From Mesonia sp. (GTDB lineage Bacteria; Bacteroidota; Bacteroidia; Flavobacteriales; Flavobacteriaceae), in the NCBI GenBank assembly GCA_012964435.1, contig DTTX01000034.1:62001-126000 (forward strand): 64,000 bases of DNA, given 5' to 3'. This document shows positions 33,215-42,269 of the stretch, piece after piece. A program made the position numbers and the translations under genes. Each line of letters begins with the position of its first letter. The stretch's first letter is position 1. The notes beneath the pieces were generated by a model, which worked only from the letters and a program-made list of their open reading frames with translations, did not search any database and was not told where the DNA came from.

Positions 33215-34105
33215 ATGAAAAACATAGCAGTTATCGGAGCCGGAACAATGGGAAATGGTATCGCACATACCTTCGCCCAGTTTGGTTACCAAGTAAATCT
33301 AATCGATATTTCTGAAGCAAGTCTAGAAAAAGGAATCGCTACGATCACCAAAAATTTAGATCGTATGCTTGCCAAAGAGAAAATTTCTGAAGACGATAAG
33401 CAACAAACCTTAGCCAATATTTCTCAATTCACTTCCTTAGAAGAAGGCGTAAAAAACGCAGATCTTGTGGTGGAAGCTGCTACCGAAAACGAAAAAATTA
33501 AACTGGACATTTTTAGAAACTTAGATGAAGTTTGCCCAGAATATACAATTCTGGCTTCAAATACCAGTTCTATTTCGATTACCAAAATTGCTTCAGTAAC
33601 CAAAAGACCTAAGCAAGTGATCGGGATGCATTTTATGAATCCGGTACCGATTATGAAATTGGTCGAAATTATTAGAGGTTACAATACCACAAACGAAGTA
33701 ACCAACACGATTATGGAGCTTTCAACTAAACTCAACAAAGTTCCTACCGAAGTGAATGATTATCCAGGTTTTGTAGCGAATCGTATTTTAATGCCGATGA
33801 TCAACGAAGCTATTGAAACGCTTTACAATGGTGTTGCCGGTGTGCAGGAAATCGACACGGTAATGAAGTTAGGAATGGCGCACCCAATGGGACCTTTACA
33901 ATTAGCAGATTTTATTGGTTTAGACGTTTGCCACTCGATTTTAGAAGTAATGTACGACGGCTTTAAAAATCCGAAGTACGCTCCTTGCCCATTATTAGTA
34001 AATATGGTAAGAGCCGGTAAATTAGGCGTGAAATCTGGTGAAGGTTTTTACGACTATTCAGAAAGTAGAAAAGCAGAAAACGTATCTACACAATTTAAAG
34101 CTTAA
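33215..34105 (+). CDS. 3-hydroxybutyryl-CoA dehydrogenase
   Basis: NAD(P)-dependent dehydrogenase of short-chain 3-hydroxyacyl-CoA (Hbd/PaaH type). It has the nucleotide motif GAGTMGNGIAHTFAQ, VVEAATENEKIK, the substrate and catalytic segments ASNTSSISITKI and IGMHFMNPVPIMKLVEII, and YPGFVANRILMPMINEA. The C-terminal domain has HPMGPLQLADFIGLD. The frame also allows a TTG at 33209, but the ATG at 33215 gives the family start MKNIAVIGAG and 296 residues. It likely serves beta-oxidation or polyhydroxybutyrate-type metabolism. Confidence 0.94.
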   Translation: MKNIAVIGAGTMGNGIAHTFAQFGYQVNLIDISEASLEKGIATITKNLDRMLAKEKISEDDKQQTLANISQFTSLEEGVKNADLVVEAATENEKIKLDIFRNLDEVCPEYTILASNTSSISITKIASVTKRPKQVIGMHFMNPVPIMKLVEIIRGYNTTNEVTNTIMELSTKLNKVPTEVNDYPGFVANRILMPMINEAIETLYNGVAGVQEIDTVMKLGMAHPMGPLQLADFIGLDVCHSILEVMYDGFKNPKYAPCPLLVNMVRAGKLGVKSGEGFYDYSESRKAENVSTQFKA

Positions 34106-34113
34106 GCAAATTT

Positions 34114-35355
34114 ATGCCCAACATACTTCCCTTTCGAGCTGTACGACCTACGCGTGATAAAGTGAGTTTAATCGCATCACGCTCTTACCAAAGTTATACA
34201 CAGGCCGAAAGGGAAGCTCGTTTAGATAACAATCCGTTTTCATTTTTACACATTGTAAATCCCGGTTATAAATACCATAAAGAAATTTCGGGACCAGAGC
34301 GTTTTCAATTGGTTAGAAACCGCTACCAAGAGTTTAAAGAAGACAATATTTTTATTCAAGACCCAAAACCTTACTATTACGTTTACCGCATTATTAATCG
34401 TGAAGGTGAACAGTTTACAGGTATTATCGCGGCAGCAAGTGTTGAAGATTATAAAAGTGACTGCATCAAACGTCATGAAGACACGATTTCATTTCGTGAA
34501 GAAACCTTTAAAGACTATTTAAAAACGGTTGGTTTTAATGCAGAACCTGTCTTACTCACACATCCTGAAAACTCGGTGTTAGCTGAAGTTATTTCAGAAA
34601 TTACAAAAACCCGAGCAGAATTTGAGTTTACCACCACCTATCGCGATACGCATTATTTGTGGTTATTAGAAGATGAAGCTAAAATCAAGAGCATTCAGCA
34701 AGAATTTTCGGCGATGGAATGCTTGTATATTGCCGACGGTCATCATCGTTCGGCTTCTTCATTTTTATTGGGTGAAGAATTAAAAAATCAAAATCCAAAA
34801 CATACAGGAAAAGAAGCGTACAACTTTTTTATGACGTATATTATTCCTGAAAAAGAATTGCGCATTCACGAGTTTAACCGTTTGGTAACCGATCTTAACG
34901 GACTTTCTAAAGAAGAATTTCTTATTCAGTTAGATGCAAAATTTAGAATTGAAAATCGCGGATTAGAATATTTTCGACCTAAAAAGAAGCATCAATTCAG
35001 TATGTATTTAGAAGGTGAATTTTATTCACTTCAGCTTCGAAAATCGGAGTATAATTTTAAAGACGCCACTTCTAAACTCGATGCAAAAATCTTGTACGAG
35101 ACTATTTTAAATCCTATTTTAGGTATTGAAGATTTACGAAACGATAAACGCATCGATTATTCTCACGGTAAAAACGGAATGGCTTACGTAAAAGGAAAAG
35201 TAGATGAAGGAGCTTTTAAAATTGGTTTCGGGATGTTGCCGGTAAATGTAGAAGAGATGAAGCAAATTGCCGATGAAGGTTTAACGATGCCTCCAAAATC
35301 GACCTACATTCAACCCAAATTACGAAGCGGTGTTACAATTTATGAGTTTCAATAA
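34114..35355 (+). CDS. DUF1015 family protein
   Basis: A 413-residue protein of the DUF1015 family. It begins ILPFRAVRPTRDKVSLIASR, has FIQDPKPYYYVYRI and YIADGHHRSASSFLLGEELK in the middle, and YSHGKNGMAYVKGKVDEGAF and LTMPPKSTYIQPKLRSGVTI towards the C-terminus. The ADGHHR motif recalls the nucleotide-handling DGHHR of ParB-fold kinases, but this is only a short resemblance. It lies 8 bases after the hydroxybutyryl-CoA dehydrogenase and before the PLP-binding protein gene; this grouping recurs in the phylum. No function is established. Confidence 0.88.
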   Translation: MPNILPFRAVRPTRDKVSLIASRSYQSYTQAEREARLDNNPFSFLHIVNPGYKYHKEISGPERFQLVRNRYQEFKEDNIFIQDPKPYYYVYRIINREGEQFTGIIAAASVEDYKSDCIKRHEDTISFREETFKDYLKTVGFNAEPVLLTHPENSVLAEVISEITKTRAEFEFTTTYRDTHYLWLLEDEAKIKSIQQEFSAMECLYIADGHHRSASSFLLGEELKNQNPKHTGKEAYNFFMTYIIPEKELRIHEFNRLVTDLNGLSKEEFLIQLDAKFRIENRGLEYFRPKKKHQFSMYLEGEFYSLQLRKSEYNFKDATSKLDAKILYETILNPILGIEDLRNDKRIDYSHGKNGMAYVKGKVDEGAFKIGFGMLPVNVEEMKQIADEGLTMPPKSTYIQPKLRSGVTIYEFQ

Positions 35356-35379
35356 TTCAGAAAAAGAATTCAATAAAAA

Positions 35380-36042
35380 ATGGCTAGCATAAAAGAAAAT
35401 ATCACCAAATATAAAGAAGAACTTCCAGAAGAAGTTTGCTTGGTTGCGGTTTCTAAAACCAAACCTAACGAAGATCTGTTAGCAGCTTACGAAGCTGGGC
35501 AACGCGTATTTGGTGAAAATAAAATACAGGAAATGACCGATAAGCACGAGGCACTTCCTAAAGATATCGAGTGGCATATGATTGGTCACGTGCAAAGCAA
35601 TAAAGTAAAATATATGGCGTCGTACGTGCATTTAATTCACGCGGTACATAAATTAAAATTGCTGAAAGAAATTAATAAACGAGCTCAAGAACACGATCGT
35701 GTGATCGAATGTTTATTACAAGTGAAGATTGCTGAAGAAGACACGAAATACGGAATGGATGCTGAAGAAGTAGATAAAATTTTAGCTTCGGAAGCTTATC
35801 AAGCCATGGAAAATGTAAAAGTTGTTGGTTTAATGGGAATGGCAACCTTAACCGACGACGAAAGCCAAATTGATCAAGAATTTGCTTTCTTAAAAAAGAA
35901 ATATGATGAAGTTGCCGCTCAAAACCCCGATTTTAAAATTTTATCGATGGGAATGAGTGGTGATTATCCTATTGCTGTAAAAAACGGTAGCAATATGGTT
36001 AGAATAGGAAGCTCTATTTTTGGAGCTAGAAATTATAATTAG
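35380..36042 (+). CDS. YggS-type pyridoxal-phosphate homeostasis protein
   Basis: A single-domain PLP-binding TIM-barrel protein (PLPBP/YggS family) that buffers PLP and affects amino-acid pools; it has no known enzyme activity. PLP-binding Lys27 sits in VCLVAVSKTKPNED. Other landmarks are FGENKIQEMTDKH, WHMIGHVQSNKVKYM, VHLIHAVHKLKLL and the phosphate loop SMGMSGDYPIAVKNGSNMVR. The 220-residue length is normal. It is followed after 12 bases by a nuclease gene. Confidence 0.94.
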   Translation: MASIKENITKYKEELPEEVCLVAVSKTKPNEDLLAAYEAGQRVFGENKIQEMTDKHEALPKDIEWHMIGHVQSNKVKYMASYVHLIHAVHKLKLLKEINKRAQEHDRVIECLLQVKIAEEDTKYGMDAEEVDKILASEAYQAMENVKVVGLMGMATLTDDESQIDQEFAFLKKKYDEVAAQNPDFKILSMGMSGDYPIAVKNGSNMVRIGSSIFGARNYN

Positions 36043-36048
36043 AGGAGA
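36041..36048 (+). promoter_or_regulatory. Shine-Dalgarno sequence before a TTG start
   Basis: AGAGGAGA ends 6 bases before the TTG at 36055. A strong purine-rich ribosome site is unusual in this window, where most starts have none. It supports the TTG as the true start of the exonuclease/GIY-YIG gene. Confidence 0.65.
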
Positions 36049-36054
36049 GATTTT

Positions 36055-37416
36055 TTGTACGCAATTGTAGATATAGAAACCACCGGCGGAAAGTATAACG
36101 AAGAAGGAGTCACAGAAATTGCCATCTATAAATTTGATGGTCACGAGGTGGTCGATCAATTTATAAGTTTGGTAAATCCCGAACGTCCCATCCAGCCTTT
36201 CGTGGTTAATTTAACAGGAATTAATAACGAAATGTTGCGCAACGCACCGAAGTTTTATGAGGTTGCCAAGCGCATTGTAGAAATTACGACCGATTGCACC
36301 ATCGTTGCCCATAATGCCAAATTTGACTATCGCATTATGCGTTTGGAGTTTAGACGTTTGGGTTACGAATTTCAGCGGCAATCTCTTTGTACGGTCGAAC
36401 TTTCTAAAAAACTTATTCCTAATATGCCTTCGTACAGTTTAGGCAAATTGGTAAAAAATTTAGGCATTCCGCTAACCGATCGTCACCGTGCGAGTGGCGA
36501 TGCTTTGGCAACGGTAAAACTTTTTAAATTACTGCTGCAAAAAGACTCGCAAAAAGAAATTATTAAGCGTTCAGTACGTAGCAACCCGAAAAATAATTTA
36601 GATACAAAGCTTATTCAAATTATTGATGAGTTACCTTCTTCTACCGGTGTTTATTATATGCATAACGAAGCGGGAGATGTGATTTATATTGGTAAAAGTA
36701 AGAACATAAAAAAACGTATTAATCAGCATTTCACTAATGACAATCATAAATCGAAGAAAATTCAGAAAGAAGTTTATACGGTAACTTACGAGAATACCGG
36801 AAATGAATTATTGGCCTTGCTGAAGGAAAATGAAGAAATCAAAAAAAATAAACCGATTTATAATCGCGCGTTAAAGAAAGACATTTTTAATTATGCTTTG
36901 TATCGCTCGAAAGACAAAGACGGGTATATTCAATTTAGAATTGGCAAAGCTTCGCCAGATAAAGAAAACATTACCACGTTTACCAATATATCTCAGGCCA
37001 AAAGCACTATGGAACGTATCGTAACTGAATTTGAACTTTGCCAAAAACATACCGGTTTGCATAAAACTAGCGGTAGTTGCTTCAACTTCAGCATTAAAGA
37101 ATGTTATGGTGCTTGTGTAGGAGAAGAATCTGTAGAAGCTTACAATGAACGTGCACAAAAAGTGATCGATAAATATTCTTATGAAAATAAAAACATGCTT
37201 GTGATCGATCGTGGTCGTGATGTCGATGAAAAAAGTGTGATTCTTATCGAAGATGGTAAATTCTGCGGAATGGGTTATTTCAACTTAAATTTTCAGATGA
37301 ACAATATCGATATGGTGAAAAATATTATCACGCCCATGAAAAACAATCGCGATAGTCAGCATATTATTCAGAGTTACTTACGCAAGAATAAACCTTATAG
37401 AATTGTAGAGTTTTAA
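36055..37416 (+). CDS. DEDDh exonuclease fused to GIY-YIG nuclease (UvrC/Cho-like)
   Basis: A 453-residue fusion. Residues 1-175 are a DnaQ-type 3'-5' exonuclease with YAIVDIETTGG, LVNPERPIQPF, IVAHNAKFDYRIM and the final His-Asp in HRASGDALATVKL. Residues ~195-285 are a GIY-YIG endonuclease with TGVYYMHNEAGDVIYIGKSK and ALLKENEEIKKNKPIYN. The rest has UvrC-like SGSCFNFSIKECYGACVGEE. This resembles Cho-type nucleases that incise damaged DNA, coupled to a trimming exonuclease. The helix-hairpin-helix part of UvrC is absent. It starts at TTG with a clear Shine-Dalgarno. Confidence 0.92.
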   Translation: MYAIVDIETTGGKYNEEGVTEIAIYKFDGHEVVDQFISLVNPERPIQPFVVNLTGINNEMLRNAPKFYEVAKRIVEITTDCTIVAHNAKFDYRIMRLEFRRLGYEFQRQSLCTVELSKKLIPNMPSYSLGKLVKNLGIPLTDRHRASGDALATVKLFKLLLQKDSQKEIIKRSVRSNPKNNLDTKLIQIIDELPSSTGVYYMHNEAGDVIYIGKSKNIKKRINQHFTNDNHKSKKIQKEVYTVTYENTGNELLALLKENEEIKKNKPIYNRALKKDIFNYALYRSKDKDGYIQFRIGKASPDKENITTFTNISQAKSTMERIVTEFELCQKHTGLHKTSGSCFNFSIKECYGACVGEESVEAYNERAQKVIDKYSYENKNMLVIDRGRDVDEKSVILIEDGKFCGMGYFNLNFQMNNIDMVKNIITPMKNNRDSQHIIQSYLRKNKPYRIVEF

Positions 37417-37463
37417 TTATAATTTTATTTGTAACTAATTTATAATATTTTCGAAGTTGTCTT

Positions 37464-37494
37464 GCTGAAGCTGCCCAAAACACTTCAGCTTGAC
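37464..37494 (-). repeat. Degenerate intergenic palindrome, possible CTTGA-loop family relative
   Basis: GCTGAAG (37464-37470) and CTTCAGC (37483-37489) pair, followed by TTGAC. On the minus strand it begins GTCA like the other family members, but the loop is 12 bases and lacks CTTGA. It lies before the ion-channel gene. Confidence 0.5.
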
Positions 37495-37517
37495 TAAAAA
37501 CATAAAACTAAAATTTA

Positions 37518-38366
37518 TTGAAAACTACCTCTAAAAATAGCTCTTGGCGAGAAAAATTACACGAAGTAATTTACGAAGCAGACACGCCGGCCGGTAAAGC
37601 TTTTGATGTGGTTTTACTCATCATCATTTTTCTAAGCATCATTATTGTGATGCTCGAAAGTGTAAAAGGCCTCGATGCTTGGCTTTACGATTATATGTAT
37701 GTGGCTGAATGGATCGTGACCATTCTTTTTACGATCGAATATATCGCCAGAATTATATGTATAAAAAAACCTACCAATTATATTTTTAGTTTTTATGGAT
37801 TGATCGATTTTTTCTCGACCATTCCGTTATATGTTGCTTATTTTTTTCCGGGAAGTGCGACTGCATTAATTACGGTGAGAGCTTTAAGATTGCTAAGAGT
37901 ATTTAGAATCTTAAAAGTTAGTAGATATATTGGTGAAGGCGATCGTTTAATGCAAGCCTTAAAAGATAGTCGCGCAAAAATTTCTGTTTTTCTGTTTGCG
38001 GTGCTTATTCTTTGTCTCATTTTTGGGACAGCGATGTATATGGTAGAAGGTGCTGAAAGTGGTTTTACCAACATTCCCGTAAGTTTATATTGGTGTATTG
38101 TTACGCTCACTACGGTTGGTTTTGGTGACATTCATCCTATCACTCCACTTGGTCAATTTTTAGCTTCGGTAATTATGATCTTAGGTTATGGTGTAATTGC
38201 CGTACCTACCGGAATTGTAAGTGCAGAATTTTCTAAAGGAGAAAAAAACAACAAAAAAAGTTTTTCTAACAATACACAATCTTGTTATCATTGTCACGAA
38301 TCAAAGCATTTAGATGGCGCTGATTATTGCCATAATTGCGGATATCCTTTAAATCGTGAAAAATAA
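37518..38366 (+). CDS. Voltage-gated-type potassium channel with C-terminal zinc ribbon
   Basis: A six-helix cation channel. The helices span about residues 25-225; S4 carries regularly spaced Arg in VRALRLLRVFRILKVSRYI. The pore has the K+ selectivity filter TVGFGD within TLTTVGFGDIHPITPLG. After S6 the short cytosolic tail has a four-Cys zinc ribbon (CYHCHESK and CHNCGY), which could sense metal or redox state or aid assembly. The start is TTG (MKTTSKNSSWREKLHEVIYE follows); 282 residues is normal. The 3' end overlaps miaA by 11 bases. Confidence 0.9.
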   Translation: MKTTSKNSSWREKLHEVIYEADTPAGKAFDVVLLIIIFLSIIIVMLESVKGLDAWLYDYMYVAEWIVTILFTIEYIARIICIKKPTNYIFSFYGLIDFFSTIPLYVAYFFPGSATALITVRALRLLRVFRILKVSRYIGEGDRLMQALKDSRAKISVFLFAVLILCLIFGTAMYMVEGAESGFTNIPVSLYWCIVTLTTVGFGDIHPITPLGQFLASVIMILGYGVIAVPTGIVSAEFSKGEKNNKKSFSNNTQSCYHCHESKHLDGADYCHNCGYPLNREK

Positions 38367-39270
38367 AACGCTTATTTCTGTTGTTGGGCCAACCGCTATT
38401 GGTAAAACTTCTACCGGTATTGCATTAGCTCAACATTATCAAACTGAAATTATTTCAGCAGATTCTAGACAGTTTTTTAAAGAAATGGAAATTGGTACTG
38501 CGGTTCCATCTTCGGAAGAATTAGCGGCGGCAAAACATCATTTTATTCAGCATATTTCTGTGGAAGATAAGTATTCTGTAGGAGATTTTGAAACTGAAGC
38601 AATTGAGAAATTGAATGAATTATTCAAACAGCACGATCAAGTTTTAATGGTTGGTGGCAGCGGTTTATATGTAAAAGCGGTTTTAGAAGGATTGGATCAT
38701 TTCCCAAAAGTTGAAGCTTCTGTTAGAGAACAATTAAATCTTCAATTGGAAGAAGAAGGAATAGAGAAACTTCAGCAACGATTAAAAGAATTAGATCCTA
38801 TTTATGCTGAAAATGTAGATCTAGAAAATCCGCATCGAGTAATTCGAGCTTTAGAAATTTGTATCAGTAGTGGCAAACCTTATTCTAGTTTTTTAAATAA
38901 TTCTTCCGCAGAAAGAAACTTCAACACTATAAAAATTGGCTTAACCGCTCCGCGAGAGTTGATTTATGAGCGAATTGAAAAACGTGTCGATCTAATGATC
39001 GAACAAGGGTTGTTAGATGAAGTAAAACGTGTTTACGAAAAAAGAGAGTTGAATGCGCTTAATACCGTTGGGTATAAAGAAATCTTCCAATTTTTTGATG
39101 GAAATTGGACAATAGATTTTGCGATTGCTGAAATTAAAAAGAATACCAGACGTTTTGCCAAGCGACAATTAACCTGGTTTAGAAAAGATGAAGAAATTGA
39201 GTGGTTTAACTATGATGTAAAGCCACAAGAAATTATAAATTTCATCGATTTCAAAATGTCCCCGAGATAA
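38356..39270 (+). CDS. miaA: tRNA dimethylallyltransferase
   Basis: Transfers dimethylallyl to adenine-37 of tRNAs that read UNN codons. It has the P-loop VVGPTAIGKTSTGIAL, IISADSRQFFKEMEIGTAVP, MVGGSGLYVKAVLEG, NPHRVIRALEI and the C-terminal RFAKRQLTWFRKDEEIEWF. The 304-residue length fits. It starts with GTG inside the 3' end of the channel gene, implying coupling. Confidence 0.95.
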   Translation: MKNKTLISVVGPTAIGKTSTGIALAQHYQTEIISADSRQFFKEMEIGTAVPSSEELAAAKHHFIQHISVEDKYSVGDFETEAIEKLNELFKQHDQVLMVGGSGLYVKAVLEGLDHFPKVEASVREQLNLQLEEEGIEKLQQRLKELDPIYAENVDLENPHRVIRALEICISSGKPYSSFLNNSSAERNFNTIKIGLTAPRELIYERIEKRVDLMIEQGLLDEVKRVYEKRELNALNTVGYKEIFQFFDGNWTIDFAIAEIKKNTRRFAKRQLTWFRKDEEIEWFNYDVKPQEIINFIDFKMSPR

Positions 39271-39321
39271 GTGTTTTACCCCGGGAATATTTTTGAAACT
39301 GAAACTTTTAATTACCAATAA

Positions 39322-40047
39322 TTAAGCTTTTGTTTCTTCTTCTTTATTTTTAATTACAAGTCTAAAACCTTCACCGTGAATGTTTAAGATCTCTACATTT
39401 TCGTCTTTCTTTAAGTACTTACGAAGCTTTGCGATATACACATCCATACTTCTTGACGTAAAGTAGTTATCGTCTCTCCAGATCTTGGTTAATGCTAATT
39501 CACGTGGCATTAAATCGTTCTCATGAAGTGCTAATAAACGTAGCAATTCATTTTCTTTTGGAGAAAGTTTGATTGGTTCTTCTTCATTATAAGTTAAGAA
39601 TCTCAACTTAGAATTTAAATGAAAACCACCAATTTGAAATTCAAACTGCTTGCTATCTGCAATGCTATCTGTAGCTTTACGCTGCATTATAGCTTTGATC
39701 TTCATTAGCAGAACTTCACTATCAAAAGGTTTATTTAAGTAATCGTCTGCCCCAACTTTGTATCCTTTTAATACATCTTCTTTCATCGCTTTTGCGGTTA
39801 AGAAAATAATTGGCACATCTTCGTTTTTCTCTCTAATTTCTTTAGCTAAGGTAAAGCCATCTTTGTAAGGCATCATTACGTCTAAAATACAAAGATCGTA
39901 ATCGTCTTTTTTAAACTTTTCAAAGCCTTCCATTCCGTTTTTAGCGTGAGTAACCTCATAGTCGTTCATCGCTAAGTAGTCTTTAAGTACGATACCGAAG
40001 TTTGGATCGTCTTCTACTAATAAAATTTTCTTGTTTTCAGTTTCCAT
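39322..40047 (-). CDS. OmpR-family response regulator (RprY-like)
   Basis: A DNA-binding response regulator. The receiver domain has the acidic pair Asp13/Asp14, the phosphoacceptor Asp56 in CILDVMMPYKDG, and LTAKAMKEDVLKGYKVGADD with the conserved Thr and downstream loop. The winged-helix domain (from about residue 140) has KLSPKENELLRLLA and RSMDVYIAKLRKYLK. It begins 3 bases after the histidine kinase gene, its cognate partner. The pair resembles RprXY of Bacteroides by order and type; the signal is unknown. Confidence 0.93.
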   Translation of the reverse strand: METENKKILLVEDDPNFGIVLKDYLAMNDYEVTHAKNGMEGFEKFKKDDYDLCILDVMMPYKDGFTLAKEIREKNEDVPIIFLTAKAMKEDVLKGYKVGADDYLNKPFDSEVLLMKIKAIMQRKATDSIADSKQFEFQIGGFHLNSKLRFLTYNEEEPIKLSPKENELLRLLALHENDLMPRELALTKIWRDDNYFTSRSMDVYIAKLRKYLKKDENVEILNIHGEGFRLVIKNKEEETKA

Positions 40048-40050
40048 ATA

Positions 40051-41607
40051 TTAAGATATTAGTGGTAATTTAATTATAAAGGTACTTCCTTTTCCTTTTT
40101 CACTTTCTACCATCACGTGATGATCGGTAACTATTTGTTTAACGTAAGCGAGACCTAAACCGTGACCTTTCACATCGTGAATATCGCCGGTATGTTCTCG
40201 ATAAAATTTTTCGAATACTTTTTTCTGTACAGCCTTACTCATGCCCTTTCCTTGGTCTCGAATTTTAAGAATAATGTAGTTTTTTACATTTTCTGTATAA
40301 ACATCGATCTTAGGTTTACCGGTAGAGTATTTAACGGCATTGTCTAAAATATTTACTATTACATTGGTAAAATGAGAATCACTTGCCAATATTGAAGATT
40401 GTAAAGCTCCAAAATGCGTTTGCACATAACCTTGACGGTCGTCTACAATTAATTCGATATGGCTAATTGCCTCTTCTACTAATTCGTGTAAATTGACTCT
40501 ATCTTTTTTAATATTAAGCTCGTTCTTCTCGAGTTTCGACATTCTAAGCACGTTTTCTACTTGCGCGTGCATACGTCTATTTTCTTCACGGATCATCCCC
40601 ATATAACGTCTAACCTTTTCCGGATCGCCGGCAATTTTAGGATTTCTAACCGAATCTAATGCCAAATTGATCGTTGCAATTGGCGTTTTAAATTCGTGCG
40701 TCATATTATTTATAAAATCGGTTTTGATCTGCGAAATTTGTCTTTGTTTAATTAATTGCGATAATGCACTCGAATAAGCAACAATTATGATGAGTGTAAA
40801 AATTATACTCAGCAAAGCCATTAAAGCGATCGAACTTAATACTTCTTTTTTCTTATCGGTAAAATTGATATAAAATTCATAATTGGTCTTTTCTGATTCG
40901 AAAATCGGTATTCCATAAGTTCCCGGAGAATCTTTCTGAAAATCTTTGGTCTGAATTTTTGTTGCCAGATCGTTACTATAAATAGCATACTCAAAATCTG
41001 ACTTTATATCTCTGGCAATTAATTGTGCTTCTATTAGCGATGAAACCAAAGAGGTATCTATGCGTTTATAAATAGGCAACTCTGATGCTTTTTCTTTAAT
41101 CGCATCTAAAAGCAAAAATTTCTCGTTTTCTTCTAAACGAGAAATTCTTTCAAATCTTTCTTCTGCACTTAAGGCCTCGTTACCATCGATCTGGTCGTTT
41201 CTAACAATTCTCGTTATTTTACTAGAAACTAATTTTTTAAAATCTATCGAATCGCTTTTAGTATCTAAAAACGGAGAGGATAATTTATAATCTTCTTGTA
41301 ATAGACTATTTGTATAATAAAAGGTTTCATTGGTAAGCTCATTTTGTTTAATCTGAAAAAGCTCACTCAATCTCGCACTAGAGGGTTTGGTAGAATCTGC
41401 TAAAATTGCGTATTGCACGTAATATTTATCTAACTCTTCTCGTTCTAATTGTTCTGAAACGTTAATTAAAACTTGCTTAGCATTAAAAGAAAATTGCTCT
41501 TCGTTAGTTTCTACGGTGTTTTTAATCCAATAGCCTTGAACGAAAATAATCCCTATCAAGGACAGGCTCATTAGGAGTATGAGAATTAAAAACAACTTTT
41601 TATTCAT
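40051..41607 (-). CDS. Membrane sensor histidine kinase (RprX-like)
   Basis: A 518-residue kinase with an N-terminal helix (LILILLMSLSLIGIIFVQGY), a periplasmic sensor region of about 230 residues with no recognised domain, and a second helix (SSIALMALLSIIFTLIIIVA). The HisKA domain carries the phosphorylated His304 in NNMTHEFKTPIATINLAL. The ATPase domain has VIVNILDNAVKYS, IRDQGKGMS and GHGLGLAYVKQIV (N, G1 and G2 boxes). A TACATTTG sequence lies 6-13 bases upstream of the ATG; if it is a promoter the leader would be almost nil. Confidence 0.93.
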   Translation of the reverse strand: MNKKLFLILILLMSLSLIGIIFVQGYWIKNTVETNEEQFSFNAKQVLINVSEQLEREELDKYYVQYAILADSTKPSSARLSELFQIKQNELTNETFYYTNSLLQEDYKLSSPFLDTKSDSIDFKKLVSSKITRIVRNDQIDGNEALSAEERFERISRLEENEKFLLLDAIKEKASELPIYKRIDTSLVSSLIEAQLIARDIKSDFEYAIYSNDLATKIQTKDFQKDSPGTYGIPIFESEKTNYEFYINFTDKKKEVLSSIALMALLSIIFTLIIIVAYSSALSQLIKQRQISQIKTDFINNMTHEFKTPIATINLALDSVRNPKIAGDPEKVRRYMGMIREENRRMHAQVENVLRMSKLEKNELNIKKDRVNLHELVEEAISHIELIVDDRQGYVQTHFGALQSSILASDSHFTNVIVNILDNAVKYSTGKPKIDVYTENVKNYIILKIRDQGKGMSKAVQKKVFEKFYREHTGDIHDVKGHGLGLAYVKQIVTDHHVMVESEKGKGSTFIIKLPLIS

Positions 41608-41675
41608 ACCGCCAAATGTAAAGCTTTAACATTTACAGAATAAACGGTTTAACCAAATGTTAACATACGCCTGAA

Positions 41676-42269
41676 TCAAGCATTTACAAGGCTTAGCAGA
41701 TGTTTATGAAGTTGTAAAACTTTTGTTTTTGTGAGTTTTAGATCTAAATTTTCAATTTGAAAATCGGCTAACTTAATCTTATCGTTATCAGTCCATTGAT
41801 TATTCATTCTTGCCTCAACTTCTTCTTTTGTTGAATGATCTCTGCTTATTACTCGTTTAATTTTTTCAGACTTTGGTGCAGTTACAATAATCGTATGATC
41901 AAATCTATGCTGAAGATTTTTTTCAAAAATTATGGCAGCTTCATAGATTATATAAGAAGAGCATTGCTTTTTTTTCCATTTAGAAAAATAATCGGCAACA
42001 CGAGGATGAATTACTTGATTTAGCTTTTCTAATAGATCTTTATCGTTGAAGACCTTGCTCGCGATAAATTTTCTATCGGGTAAGCCATTATTTTGCATCA
42101 CTTCTTCACCGAAAAGAGCTTTTAATTCTTGATGAATTTCAATAGAAGTTTTCATAAGTTTTTTAGCTTCAACATCTGCTACAAAAACAGCTATTCCCAA
42201 CTCTTGAAACATTTTAGCAACAGTCGTTTTGCCGCTACCAATACCACCTGTTAAACCAACGACCATCAT
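41676..42269 (-). CDS. coaE: Dephospho-CoA kinase
   Basis: Final step of coenzyme A synthesis, phosphorylating the ribose 3'-OH of dephospho-CoA. It has the P-loop VGLTGGIGSGKTTVAKMF, VFVADVEAKKLM, the CoA-binding HPRVADYFSKW and IIYEAAIIFEKNLQHRFD, and VISRDHSTKEEVEARMNNQW near the C-terminus. The 197-residue length is normal. It overlaps the YbbR-like gene through an ATGA. CoaBC, two steps earlier in the pathway, is encoded at 55.7 kb. Confidence 0.95.
   Translation of the reverse strand: MMVVGLTGGIGSGKTTVAKMFQELGIAVFVADVEAKKLMKTSIEIHQELKALFGEEVMQNNGLPDRKFIASKVFNDKDLLEKLNQVIHPRVADYFSKWKKKQCSSYIIYEAAIIFEKNLQHRFDHTIIVTAPKSEKIKRVISRDHSTKEEVEARMNNQWTDNDKIKLADFQIENLDLKLTKTKVLQLHKHLLSLVNA

Noticed and set aside
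40111..40122. CATCACGTGATG palindrome as a possible parS site
   Set aside because: It shares only the CACGTG centre with the usual parS sequence, lacks the GTTTC/GAAAC arms and is inside the coding sequence of the histidine kinase, 35 kb from parAB.
41613..41620. TACATTTG upstream of the histidine kinase as a firm promoter
   Set aside because: It matches TAnnTTTG but would start transcription within a base or two of the ATG and has no well-spaced TTG box, so it is mentioned only in the gene entry.
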